Notes: generated by a model not told the origin, from the letters alone. A stretch of DNA of 22,681 bases from JAUIHN01 sp964556075 (GCA_964556075.1 CAZKUV010000005.1:1-22681); one strand, 5' to 3'; positions 1 to 7,307 are shown, counted from the first letter of the stretch. A program made the numbers and translations.

Positions 1-2
1 GG

Positions 3-707
3 CTGCTAGCTGTATTTATATCTGAATTATTTGCAGAAAATTCTGTATGGGGACATTTATCGTTCGGGCTGATTGTATCTGCTGTCGCCTTGACTTTAGT
101 GTCGGTATTTTATCGACTTGATAACAAGCAAAAGAAAATCAGTCTAAATCTATCGAAGCACTTGAAGCCATTCGGCACTGGCTTTTTGTGGTTTGCCGCA
201 CCAGCAACTGTCCTTTTGCTGGGCGCTGTCGGGTCGGGTATTGTCGAGATAGAGATACTAAGGTCTCCGATCGAGGTTGTCGGTATAGTCTTGTTGATAG
301 CAGGCTTGGTCGCACTAGCAGAAGCTATACCTGAAGAAATAATAATGCGCGGCTACATCTTTTCTAAGCTGTCTGAGTCAGGAAAAAGATGGTTTACTAT
401 ATTCGCACAAGCCATTATATTTACAGGCTTTGCTTTTGCCATCGGAGCATTGAGCGACCCACTAGACGCATCGTTTATTTTTACTTTTGGAATGGTACTT
501 GGAATCCTACGCTCGGCTACCGGTAGTGTTGCTGCACCAGTCGGATTTCACCTCGCATGCATGACATTTCAACAGTCGTTTACTGAGCGGTGGGAGATAT
601 TCGCCGTGTCGAATGAGGCTGTGTTGCAGATGTATATATTTGGAATGATACCTTTGAGCATAGTATCTGCTTTCTTTGTTACTAAAATGCTAAATAGTAA
701 GACCTAG
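3..707 (+). CDS. CPBP-family intramembrane metalloprotease, 5' end outside window
   Basis: Predicted polytopic membrane protein of the CPBP (CAAX protease / Abi) family, which cleave or process membrane-embedded substrates. The family's motif 1 is clear: a paired Glu with Arg four residues on (PEEIIMRGY). A later conserved His lies in GFHLACM within a long hydrophobic stretch. The usual motif 2 (FxxxH) seems to read FAFAI, without the His, so activity is uncertain. A TTG at 90 could be a start, but the frame is open from base 3 and the upstream residues are hydrophobic (AVFISELF, FGLIVSAVAL), so the gene almost certainly begins before the window. It stops at 705-707. No neighbour links it to a substrate. 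Confidence 0.8.
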   Translation: MLAVFISELFAENSVWGHLSFGLIVSAVALTLVSVFYRLDNKQKKISLNLSKHLKPFGTGFLWFAAPATVLLLGAVGSGIVEIEILRSPIEVVGIVLLIAGLVALAEAIPEEIIMRGYIFSKLSESGKRWFTIFAQAIIFTGFAFAIGALSDPLDASFIFTFGMVLGILRSATGSVAAPVGFHLACMTFQQSFTERWEIFAVSNEAVLQMYIFGMIPLSIVSAFFVTKMLNSKT

Positions 708-855
708 AATAAACCCAATGTCGTAAGCTGAGCTTAGGGGTGAGTATCTTAGTCTGTGTTCTGGTTGCTGGTTAATATGTCATAAATTATTTCTAGGTTG
801 TGCTTGTCAAAATTTATACTTGCAGTTCGCAACTCGCCTGTTAGTGTGAGCCAGA

Positions 856-981
856 CCAAGCAGTGAAAAACCCTGACCGGGTTCCATGACCGAGAGGTCA
901 TTTCACTCCTTGGTTGCCAAGAAAGAACGACTGCCTATTACAAGGTGCAACAGGTTGGAACCGCCAGAAATGGCGGTTTTT
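856..981 (+). ncRNA. Candidate structured RNA: three-way junction plus terminator
   Basis: Bases 856-913 fold into a compact three-helix junction. The outer helix pairs CCAAG (856-860) and AGTGAA (862-867) with TTCACT (902-907) and CTTGG (909-913), with one C-C mismatch. Inside it sit AACCC/GGGTT (869-883, five-base loop) and ATGACC/GGTCAT (886-901) closed by a GAGA GNRA-type tetraloop. A weak -10-like TATACT lies at 815-820, and an intrinsic terminator follows at 959-981. No gene follows on this strand, so it is either a stand-alone RNA or the structured tail of the upstream mRNA. It matches no RNA family I can name (not SRP RNA, RNase P, tmRNA or 6S by motif). Confidence 0.4.
959..981 (+). 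terminator. Intrinsic terminator
   Basis: A seven-base-pair stem AACCGCC/GGCGGTT with a six-base loop runs straight into a T tract. The direction is plus strand, facing the 3' end of the reverse-strand gene at 1076. Confidence 0.8.
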
Positions 982-1075
982 CCGTGCTAACCCTGTTATT
1001 TGGTTCTGGAGTTGACCAATTCGCCCCACGGGAACTGTGCAGCCCAAAATTCGACCAGGTTCCTAGACCGACTTC

Positions 1076-1435
1076 CTATGTCCAGCCAAACGCATACCAA
1101 ATAACCAGAGCGTTGAAGACCAGACTAATGACTAACAAGAACTGATCATAGTGTTTGTAAGATCGTAGGCTTATAAGATTAAAAAGTAGGAAGAATCCGG
1201 CGACAACCATGTTCAATATTCTGTTGACAGGTTGATTGAGAACTAGCGTTAGAAATGCCATCACAATTGGAATGACCATAATGCCTGCAATAAGCAGGAA
1301 CATGATCTTCGGCACCTTCTTGCCCGAAATCGTACCGACTTTGTAATCACCGGCAAATATGCGGACGACGTCGCCGAGCAAGTAGATGAGCATTGTAACC
1401 ACCCATAAGCCGAACAAGACAATCTGCGTATCCAT
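1076..1435 (-). CDS. Four-helix membrane protein, DUF6326-like
   Basis: A 119-residue protein that is mostly membrane: about four hydrophobic helices (near residues 5-25, 44-64, 70-88 and 97-115) separated by short charged loops. The N-terminal pattern (LWVVTMLIYLLGDVVRIFAGD) resembles the DUF6326 family of uncharacterised membrane proteins. Its ATG overlaps the true stop codon of the upstream oxidoreductase by one base (TAATG, 1433-1437), so the two are probably translationally coupled in one operon. No catalytic motif is visible and the function is unknown. Confidence 0.75.
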   Translation of the reverse strand: MDTQIVLFGLWVVTMLIYLLGDVVRIFAGDYKVGTISGKKVPKIMFLLIAGIMVIPIVMAFLTLVLNQPVNRILNMVVAGFFLLFNLISLRSYKHYDQFLLVISLVFNALVIWYAFGWT

Positions 1436-2420
1436 TAACCAATCCTCACAATAACGTTACCCACCTTCTTGCCGCCATCCTTGCTGCGTACGCTGGCATT
1501 GAAGCCGATGCCNNNNNNNNNNGGGCCTTGGCGATGTCTTGCAGTGGGTAGGTTTTATCAATAACTACCTTCAGTCTGTTCTGTCCGACAAGGCCAATTA
1601 GGAGCTCAATATCTTCTTTTTTCTCAGTTGCAACGCCGGTCTTGATTGGGCCACGAGACTTCAATATGACGTCCAAGCCGGCTACCATGAGTCCTGCTCT
1701 GCCTTTTTTGGTCAGTAGGGTCTTGGCTATCTCTGGCGATACATTACCGACTGTATCTAGTATTACATCAAACTTCCGACCACTATCCGACAGGTTTTGT
1801 TTGGTGTAGTCAATGATATCCTCAGCACCCAAACTCTTAACCAGCTTGGCATTGTCACCGCTTGTTACTCCAATGACCTTAGCCCCAAAATACCTAGCGA
1901 GCTGCACGGCATTAGTGCCAACGGCACCCGATGCACCGTTAATGACTGCCGTTTCGCCCTTTTTGATACCAATCTTTTCCCTAAGGAAATAGAGTGCTGC
2001 TGTACCACCGAACAGCATACCAGCCGCATCCTCATGACTGATCTCAGCTGGCTTCTTGGCGATACTATGGAATTTACTAATTTTAATAAACTCTGCGTAA
2101 GTACCCATTTTGCCGCCAGTCATGCCACAAACCTCATCGCCAACCTTGAACTCAGTAACATTCTTGCCAGCTTCTTCTACGACACCTGAATAGGTATTGC
2201 CCAGCACTTTGATCCTTGGCTTGGTAACTCCAAAAACCAATCGGGAGATGAGCCCGAACCCCTTTGGAAACCTCGCACCACGCACGCGTGAATCGGCGGC
2301 CGTGACGGCTATGGCTTTCACTTTGACCAGGATCTCGTTGTCGCCAATCTCCGGCTTTGTCATGTCTTTAACTTGCAAAACTTCTGGGGGTCCGTACCTA
2401 TCAATAATGGCTGCTTTCAT
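1435..2420 (-). CDS. NAD(P)-dependent quinone oxidoreductase-like MDR enzyme, interrupted by scaffold gap
   Basis: Medium-chain dehydrogenase/reductase of the zinc-independent quinone oxidoreductase type, expected to reduce quinones or enones with NAD(P)H. It has an N-terminal GroES-like domain (about residues 1-120, with GDEVCG near 94-99) and a Rossmann domain with the nucleotide-binding loop NGASGAVGTNAVQLAR near 161-176. Ten Ns at 1513-1522 lie near the C terminus. Read straight through, the frame stops at 1446; in the other frame the tail reads SKDGGKKVGNVIVRIG and stops at 1435-1437, matching the family's usual GxKKGNVVI-like ending. The true end is therefore 1435 and the gap is mis-sized. 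A weak extended -10 (TGCTACCAT) ends eight bases before the ATG, and no SD is seen. Confidence 0.85.
1513..1522. other. Scaffold gap (10 N)
   Basis: A run of ten N inside the oxidoreductase gene. The reading frames on its two sides are incompatible at this length, so ten is a placeholder size. Confidence 0.97.
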
Positions 2421-2524
2421 TACTATTTATGGTAGCATAAGAAGTAATGAGGATCCGGCTGCGATCTCATACTCCCTATCGTTTGGTTCATGACCGACAT
2501 GCGGAGCCAAGCTGGAACAGACGA

Positions 2525-2556
2525 AGTCAGAACTGTGAAAATGGTTCTGACTTTTT
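2525..2556 (+). terminator. Intrinsic terminator without an assigned gene
   Basis: A perfect nine-base stem AGTCAGAAC/GTTCTGACT with a ten-base loop is followed by a run of T. It points along the plus strand, but no plus-strand gene lies immediately upstream. It may guard the ASCH gene from read-through or end an unseen short RNA. Confidence 0.65.
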
Positions 2557-2590
2557 GGATACCCAGAATATAATTAGTACCGCCTGTATT

Positions 2591-2599
2591 TGCTATTAT
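2591..2599 (+). promoter_or_regulatory. Extended -10 promoter for ASCH gene
   Basis: TGCTATTAT, an extended -10 (TGn plus TATTAT), ends six bases before the ATG at 2606. There is no room for a Shine-Dalgarno site, so the transcript is probably leaderless. Confidence 0.6.
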
Positions 2600-2605
2600 T
2601 AACCT

Positions 2606-2944
2606 ATGGTCGAGCATCAATTAAAGTTAGCGTCTGAACCGTTTGAAACAATCGCTTCTGGTAAAAAGACAATCGAATCAAGACTTTTTGATGAGAAAAG
2701 ACAATTGATAAACCCAGGTGACATTATCGTTTTTATAAATCGAGAAAACCCCTCACAAAGTCTCAAGGTTAAGGTGATTGGCTTGCTACGGTACGCAACG
2801 TTTAAAGACATGTTTATGAATAATCTCCCCGATAAGTTTGGGGGAGAAAGTAAAGATTGGCTACTGAATCAAATGAACGAATTTTACTCCGAAGATGAAC
2901 AGAGCCAGTACGGGGTGGTAGGTATACAGTTCGAGCTCATTTAG
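2606..2944 (+). CDS. ASCH-domain protein
   Basis: A 112-residue protein with the PUA-like ASCH fold pattern. It opens with HQLKLASEPFETIASGKKTIESRL, continues with a basic turn and the typical GDIIVFIN strand (about residues 37-45), and ends with a short QYGVVGIQFELI strand. ASCH domains are thought to bind RNA, and some members hydrolyse modified nucleosides; which applies here cannot be read from the sequence. The length suits a single-domain member. The start is fixed by the promoter box just upstream. The next frame (the broken AraC gene) begins right after its stop codon. Confidence 0.8.
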   Translation: MVEHQLKLASEPFETIASGKKTIESRLFDEKRQLINPGDIIVFINRENPSQSLKVKVIGLLRYATFKDMFMNNLPDKFGGESKDWLLNQMNEFYSEDEQSQYGVVGIQFELI

Positions 2945-3530
2945 GTTGCTATTGATATTTATAAACCAACGATCCCGCAACAGTTACTTGGTGGTTTGGC
3001 GTTCACAAGAAGAGCCGACGGAACCTACGCCGCCGAGTTGTTGGGTCCATCATATAAATATAGAGTGCTTGATGGTCGGAAAGGTGACGAGTATTGGGGT
3101 ATAGAGTCCTATCTAGATGTAACCATTCGTGGGGTAGACAAACGAAACCTAGCGGGCAAGCTTCTACCACTCCAAATAATTGATCGGCAATTCTCTCTTG
3201 GTAAACATAAGTACGTGAATACCTGCTTATGAGGAACTTGAAGATTGTTGTGACGAATTATTACGAAAAGGGATTAGTGTGCAATTAAGCGGATTGGTAA
3301 GACGACATTCGGAAGTCTCGTTACGAAGCCTACAACGCTATAATCGTAAATTAATCGGACTCACTCTTGAACAGCAACAGCAGATTAGGCGAGCAGAATG
3401 AGCAAAGGAGTTATTGGAGCGAGGGATAGGTCCTATCGAAGTAACTGCTGAAGTTGGTTATTCAGACCAAGCTCATATGACACGGTCACTGAATTCTCTC
3501 CTAGGTAAAACACCTTCGCAACTAATTTAA
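2945..3530 (+). pseudogene. Decayed AraC-family transcription regulator
   Basis: The remains of one regulator are spread over two frames. The first piece (to the stop at 3230-3232) has residues such as DGTYAAELLGPSYKYRVLDG and EYWGIESYLDVTIRGVD. The second piece, from about 3221 in another frame, carries the AraC-type helix-turn-helix (SLRSLQRYNRKLIGL, then VTAEVGYSDQAHMTRSLNSL and GKTPSQLI), ending with TAA at 3528-3530. Lesions are a frameshift near 3215-3230, an in-frame TGA at 3399-3401, and no start codon after the ASCH stop. Such regulators often neighbour VOC genes, as here. Sequencing error could explain one lesion, but hardly all three. Confidence 0.75.
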
Positions 3531-3606
3531 GTTGTCGTTTTTGTTCAATATCCTGAAACCTAATGAATGTTAAGATTGAAATATACAAAAAAGAAAGGAT
3601 ATTTTG

Positions 3607-4119
3607 ATGAAATCGAAAATAACAGACGCTCCACAGGGAGAGAACTCTGTAAATCCAGTTATTATCACAAACGCTGCAACTAAAGTTATTCAATTTATTG
3701 TGGAAGTATTCGGAGGGAAACTAGACGAGAATACAGTCACATACGACGAAGACGGTACAATCATCCATAGCGAAACTACGGTAGACAACACAAAGTTTAT
3801 TGTTGCTGATCGAAAAAAGAACTGGCCATTTACCCCAGCCTTTATCCAGGTGTATGTTACAGATGTTGAAGAGGCTATTAATCGAGCAAAGAAGCTAGGG
3901 GCAACGGTTGTTACAGAGCCAACTGAATATGTAGGGGTGAATTTCTCTCGCGTTCAAGACGCCCAGGGCAATATGTGGTGGATATGGAAGAGTCTTGATG
4001 ATTATGACTGGGACGCGGCATTTAGCGGTAACGAGGAATCTTGGAAGCCAACCGAAGAAGCGGTATACATTCACGACTCGCTGGTTCAAACTATGGAGCG
4101 ATTGAATTCTCAGCAATAA
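3607..4119 (+). CDS. VOC-family (glyoxalase/PhnB-like) protein
   Basis: A 170-residue vicinal-oxygen-chelate superfamily protein resembling the PhnB-like branch. Members are small metalloenzymes or binding proteins acting on toxins, glyoxals or similar substrates; the substrate here is unknown. Two βαβββ halves can be followed: VNPVIITNAATKVIQFIVEVFGG, then TIIHSETTVDNTKFIVAD, PAFIQVYVTDVEEAINRAKK, and SRVQDAQGNMWWIWK. The ATG at 3607 is preferred over the adjacent TTG because a GAAAGGA site sits seven bases upstream. It follows a ruined AraC regulator that may once have controlled it. Confidence 0.85.
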   Translation: MKSKITDAPQGENSVNPVIITNAATKVIQFIVEVFGGKLDENTVTYDEDGTIIHSETTVDNTKFIVADRKKNWPFTPAFIQVYVTDVEEAINRAKKLGATVVTEPTEYVGVNFSRVQDAQGNMWWIWKSLDDYDWDAAFSGNEESWKPTEEAVYIHDSLVQTMERLNSQQ

Positions 4120-4212
4120 ATTTGGTACCGCAGTTATTATTTTGAAATACGGGTTGATAATTACATTAGCTCAGAGTACCAAACAATAATTTATTCTAGA
4201 ACCGTCGTTATT
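4120..4212. repeat. Spaced inverted repeat between VOC and DUF4287 genes
   Basis: TTTGGTAC (4120-4127) recurs inverted as GTACCAAA around 4177-4184, with about 50 bases between. No T tract follows, so it is not a clear terminator; it could be an operator pair or chance. Confidence 0.3.
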
Positions 4213-4221
4213 TGATATAAT
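4213..4221 (+). promoter_or_regulatory. Consensus extended -10 promoter for DUF4287 gene
   Basis: TGATATAAT (TGn plus a perfect TATAAT) ends six bases before the ATG at 4228, so transcription should start at or next to the start codon. Confidence 0.75.
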
Positions 4222-4227
4222 TCCCTC

Positions 4228-4509
4228 ATGTCATTTCAAGCATACCTGGATACTATTGAAAAGAAGACGGGCAAAACTCCGGAAGAAATACTGGGAATCG
4301 CCAAAGAAAAAGGATTCACTGCAGAAACAAAAGCTGGCGTAGTCTTGGACTGGTTAAGAGAAGATTATGGTCTCGGACGTGGGCACGCAATGGCTTTTTA
4401 CCATGTTTTGAAGTACGGCGCACGATTAAGCGATAAGCACGTCGGAAGTGGCGGCGTACATGCCGACGAAAGTAACATGCTTAGGTTAGACGGCATAAAA
4501 AATAGATAA
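4228..4509 (+). CDS. DUF4287-domain protein
   Basis: A 93-residue protein whose whole length matches the DUF4287 pattern: SFQAYLDTIEKKTGKTPEEILGIAK at the N terminus, then KAGVVLDWLREDYGLGRGHAMAFYHVL, a helix rich in the conserved GxGHAxA signature. The family is widespread and of unknown biochemical role; members often sit beside DUF5655 or VOC-like small proteins. The C-terminal 25 residues are polar and loose. The start is fixed by the consensus promoter six bases upstream. Confidence 0.85.
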   Translation: MSFQAYLDTIEKKTGKTPEEILGIAKEKGFTAETKAGVVLDWLREDYGLGRGHAMAFYHVLKYGARLSDKHVGSGGVHADESNMLRLDGIKNR

Positions 4510-4665
4510 GTTCACGTCACTTAAGGGAATTACTCTATATTTTTCCTTATTTTACTGTTGTTTATCAAGCGTCGAGTAGCAATATTTTGCACTGGTATTG
4601 TTTTTGCTATAAGCGTATATTGCTTAAACGAATCATTAGCATCGGGGTATATATCTATCTAGATG

Positions 4666-5685
4666 CTATGTAGATATCTTTATTCCTTTAAGCATTCGAA
4701 TTGCAGTATCGAATGCGTATGTTGCGATACCAAGGGCGATAAAAAACTCTCTATATTCTAGACTGAGCCAATATCTTAAATCCCCATAATTTGTGAACGT
4801 AAAGGTTACTATACCAATGACAAATGTAGTAAACGCTAGCGTTAATGCTATTTTCGCTGGAGTATTATTGATTAACTCTTGGCGAGATGTGGTTGCTAGC
4901 AAAATTATGAAAGTGAAAATATATATTAGCATGTAAACTGATGATTTCAGGACAGAGACTGTAATAAAGCTTGAAATAACAGAGAAAGGTATCACTAGCC
5001 ACTGTGAAGGTAGAAATTCTACCATTGTTTTAGTTAGTTTAGTTTTTTGTAATATTGATATCGCAAACTTTCGAATGAATGGCAAAAGTGTGAGTAATAT
5101 AAATCCTCCAAGATAATAGGCGCGTTCAAAGAAACCAGTAGCAATATTGTGAAAATTTAACTCCTGCTGATTATTAATTTCTATGAGGTATGATGGTGTC
5201 TCGATATCAATTATTCGTTGAGCCCAGGATATCTCTTCCATTCCGATGATGAAGAAAATAAGAGAACATACAGCCGACACTAAGACTTGTAGGGGGCGCT
5301 TTCGTTGAACTAATAGCGACACTGTCAATGCTGCCATTATTGTAGATGCAATCATAAGAAAGAAAGCTGATAACTGTTCGATCGGACCATCCTCGATTGC
5401 TAATCTATCGGCTAACGGTGTGTTAGTAATAGTTAACGCGACAACAGCAAGAGCCGCGAGCGGGATAACTAAGGAAATTACATTCTGAATTTTCTCGAAG
5501 TTTAATGATGGGAAAATAAAGATTGATACTGCAAGGGAAGTGTATAGTATTAATCTTGGAATAAATAGCTCTGTGGGTTGTAAATCTAAAAATTTACCAC
5601 ATATTTCTACGGCTAGAGTAATTATTAAAAAAGAAATAAGCAACAGATGTTTCGAGAAGAGTAAAAATTTCAGTCTATTTATCAT
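4666..5685 (-). CDS. Polytopic membrane protein with EExSWxQR motif
   Basis: A 339-residue integral membrane protein with roughly nine to ten hydrophobic helices. Between helices are conserved-looking polar motifs: EDGPIEQL (residues 98-105), MEEISWAQR (149-157) and ELNFHNI (175-181). I know this arrangement (acidic-D-G, then EEISWGQR, then NxHN) from uncharacterised membrane proteins in many bacteria; clustered Glu, Gln, Arg and His near the membrane hint at an enzyme, but no reaction is established. Start choice: the ATG at 5685 has GAGGAAA just upstream. It lies alone in an AT-rich stretch, with no evident operon partner. Confidence 0.75.
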   Translation of the reverse strand: MINRLKFLLFSKHLLLISFLIITLAVEICGKFLDLQPTELFIPRLILYTSLAVSIFIFPSLNFEKIQNVISLVIPLAALAVVALTITNTPLADRLAIEDGPIEQLSAFFLMIASTIMAALTVSLLVQRKRPLQVLVSAVCSLIFFIIGMEEISWAQRIIDIETPSYLIEINNQQELNFHNIATGFFERAYYLGGFILLTLLPFIRKFAISILQKTKLTKTMVEFLPSQWLVIPFSVISSFITVSVLKSSVYMLIYIFTFIILLATTSRQELINNTPAKIALTLAFTTFVIGIVTFTFTNYGDLRYWLSLEYREFFIALGIATYAFDTAIRMLKGIKIST

Positions 5686-5850
5686 TATTTCCTCTATTAA
5701 ACAGTCCTAAATCCAAAGCGTCAATGGATTCGGTCTTACTGAACCTTTTAAGTGTCTTGAATCGAAGTCATTAACAGTTAAGTTACCGGGAAGATTCTTA
5801 ATTTGTCAAAATGTATTAGAAGAACCTCTGCTTCTGAGAAGTAAGAATAT

Positions 5851-6273
5851 TTATGAAGATTTGGAAGTGAGAGACTTACCGAGGTTAATAATGAAAATTA
5901 TTAACCCCAAGGTCAGTAGGATATGTCCTAGCCCGGAAATGCCCACCAATGATGCACCTTCTTGGTTTCCATTTGCCTGTATAACACCTATGGCAAACAT
6001 CGAACTCACGGTCATTGCTAGACCTAAGGTGTACAACCAATAGAAAGTACCGAATAGTTTAGTAAAGTCACTAAGTTTATATAGTTTTTCAATAGCTAAA
6101 ACTATTAGGAAAAAGAAGAAACCTAACGTTAATATGTGGGTGTGAAGCATGGATAAATGCTGCGAATCCTGCATTCCTATGTGATGTGTATATGTTCTCC
6201 AAAAAAGTCCTGCCGCTAACCCGAGCATTCCGTAGACTGCTGCATTAATGAACATTTTCTTTTCTACCGACAT
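5851..6273 (-). CDS. DUF2871-family membrane protein
   Basis: A 140-residue protein with four hydrophobic helices and the DUF2871 pattern: AAVYGMLGLAAGLFWRTYT, then LSMLHTHILTLGFFFFLIVL, where the paired His of LHTH is the conserved mark. The function is unknown; the His pair inside a membrane helix recalls haem- or metal-binding membrane proteins, which is inference. A GTG 36 bases further upstream is in frame, but the ATG at 6273 has AAAGGA at the right distance, and the promoter box at 6310-6318 puts the transcript start between the two. This makes the ATG the likelier start. Confidence 0.8.
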   Translation of the reverse strand: MSVEKKMFINAAVYGMLGLAAGLFWRTYTHHIGMQDSQHLSMLHTHILTLGFFFFLIVLAIEKLYKLSDFTKLFGTFYWLYTLGLAMTVSSMFAIGVIQANGNQEGASLVGISGLGHILLTLGLIIFIINLGKSLTSKSS

Positions 6274-6309
6274 TGTATTTCCTTTTCGTTTGTTCTTGTG
6301 TTTTTCCAC

Positions 6310-6318
6310 ATTATATCA
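6310..6318 (-). promoter_or_regulatory. Extended -10 promoter for DUF2871 gene
   Basis: On the minus strand TGATATAAT (TGn plus TATAAT) lies 37 bases before the ATG at 6273. It gives a short leader of about 30 bases with an AAAGGA ribosome site, so this gene is not leaderless. Confidence 0.65.
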
Positions 6319-6605
6319 CTTTACCTAGAGTTGACGACTCCTATAACAAGTCAATAGCTGTACTAGAAGATAGCTTAACTTTTTGAAGAAAATAACTACC
6401 AAATATAATGCTTCAATAGGTTTTATGTTACTGTTCCAATGTTAGTTCGTCGGATCGTTATACGATTATCCGCATAGTTGGCGAGTATAGAAGGTATAGG
6501 GTTTTTCTCATCGATGCGTTCTTCAAATTCCTGGAGTATGATAATCGGAGACTAAACCTCTAGCAGATTACAATTCGAGTAAACTTTAGATTTACACAAT
6601 ATCTG
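6319..6605. other. Gene-free, AT-rich spacer
   Basis: About 290 bases with no open frame of note, no tRNA-like fold and no clear terminator. The only structure seen is a short TTGAC/GTCAA inverted pair near 6331-6353. Confidence 0.5.
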
Positions 6606-7019
6606 TTAATTTCTGGTGGTTTTAATCAAAATGACGATAATACCTAAAAACGAGCCGTATATGATATTAACGAAAGTAGCTCCGGCAAGCCCGACGCTCA
6701 GTAGTATAGGGATATTAACATCTTCGTTTTTTAGTCCAGGGATGCATATCTGAATAACGACTGCAAGTAGAATCGAAATAACTCCATAGACAGCTCCACT
6801 TTTTGCCAACAGGAATATAGGATTAGCGTCTTTTTGCTTCAAAGCGACCATAATCCACACTACCCCAATGCAAATAGACAAAAGTCCTATGACAGGTGTA
6901 GTAACTGTATAACCGAAAATATCGCCGCCTATTCGGAATAATGGACGTGTTAATCCAATAAGTCCTAGGGCAATAGGTACTTTCCAAGCTTCTGCGCGTA
7001 AGGAATGGAGCTTATTCAT
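6606..7019 (-). CDS. Unrecognised four-helix membrane protein
   Basis: A 137-residue protein I do not recognise. After a short polar N terminus (MNKLHSLRAEAWK) come four hydrophobic segments at about residues 15-36, 42-61, 72-92 and 105-132, with small Gly-rich turns. No charged motif suggests catalysis. On the minus strand TGCTAAGCT, a weak extended -10, ends six bases before the ATG, matching the leaderless arrangement of other genes here. A terminator for the next reverse-strand gene upstream (7072-7110) isolates it from that gene, so it is probably its own transcription unit. Confidence 0.6.
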   Translation of the reverse strand: MNKLHSLRAEAWKVPIALGLIGLTRPLFRIGGDIFGYTVTTPVIGLLSICIGVVWIMVALKQKDANPIFLLAKSGAVYGVISILLAVVIQICIPGLKNEDVNIPILLSVGLAGATFVNIIYGSFLGIIVILIKTTRN

Positions 7020-7071
7020 AGAAAAAGCTTAGCACGACAACAATAGATTACGTAGCGTTATTTTGTAGGTC

Positions 7072-7110
7072 AAAAAATATAGGTGGATCCAGCAAAGTTG
7101 GATCCACCTA
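7072..7110 (-). terminator. Strong intrinsic terminator of the small basic gene
   Basis: A perfect eleven-base stem TAGGTGGATCC/GGATCCACCTA (7080-7110) with a nine-base loop is followed on the minus strand by TATTTTTTG. It directly follows the stop codon of the 39-residue gene. Confidence 0.9.
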
Positions 7111-7121
7111 GTGCCAATAAG

Positions 7122-7241
7122 TCATTTCGACTTACGTGTACCCTTCTTGCTCTTGCCACGGGACTGTGTTGCGCGCCGCACCCTACCGTGGGCTTGCTTG
7201 TGGTAAGAGAATCTCCTCCGAGCTTTGTGTTGCTTCGTCAC
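7122..7241 (-). CDS. 39-residue highly basic small protein
   Basis: A short reverse-strand gene: GTG start at 7241, TGA stop at 7122-7124. The peptide starts MTKQHKARRRFSYHKQ and ends GKSKKGTRKSK; about half of its residues are Lys, Arg or His, with no acidic residue. Support for a real gene is unusually complete: a promoter (TTGAAA, 17 bases, TATAGT), a ribosome site GGAAGG eight bases before GTG, and a strong terminator after the stop. The charge suggests an rRNA- or DNA-binding role such as a tiny ribosomal protein, but it does not look like bL34, bL36, bTHX or the bS22/AURKAIP1 type, so no name is given. Confidence 0.7.
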   Translation of the reverse strand: MTKQHKARRRFSYHKQAHGRVRRATQSRGKSKKGTRKSK

Positions 7242-7278
7242 TGGATTTCCTTCCACTAAGACAGAGGGACTGAGCAAA

Positions 7279-7307
7279 ACTATAACATAATATCAAAAGT
7301 CTTTCAA
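7279..7307 (-). promoter_or_regulatory. Promoter of the small basic gene
   Basis: On the minus strand TTGAAA (7302-7307) and TATAGT (7279-7284) are separated by 17 bases. The predicted start leaves a leader of about 30 bases carrying GGAAGG before the GTG. Confidence 0.7.

Larger units (their letters stand above)
708..1075. other. Gene-free stretch between CPBP gene and convergent membrane gene
   Basis: This 368-base stretch has no convincing coding sequence. It holds a small inverted repeat (TAAGCT/AGCTTA, 724-736), the three-helix RNA candidate (856-913) and an intrinsic terminator (959-981). The only open frame on the plus strand starts inside the terminator and runs into the opposite gene, and it has no coding character. 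Confidence 0.6.

Noticed and set aside
945..985. T-box riboswitch (sequence near 950-965 resembles the T-box core)
   Set aside because: No Stem I with specifier loop was found, the terminator is formed by the motif itself, and no aminoacyl-tRNA or amino-acid gene follows.
945..1145. 66-codon open frame on the plus strand
   Set aside because: It begins with TTG inside a terminator and overlaps the reverse-strand membrane gene; no ribosome site or coding character.
1797..2189. 130-codon open frame on the plus strand opposite the oxidoreductase
   Set aside because: It is the shadow of a well-supported gene with recognisable domains on the other strand.
2480..2518. tRNA 3' remnant or attachment site (T-loop-like TTCATGA and an ending GGAGCCA)
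   Set aside because: The T stem pairs poorly and no matching acceptor or anticodon arm lies upstream.
3399..3401. UGA read as an amino acid, as in some Patescibacteria
   Set aside because: TGA appears in frame only in the broken AraC gene; elsewhere it ends a gene (7122-7124) and no intact gene contains it.
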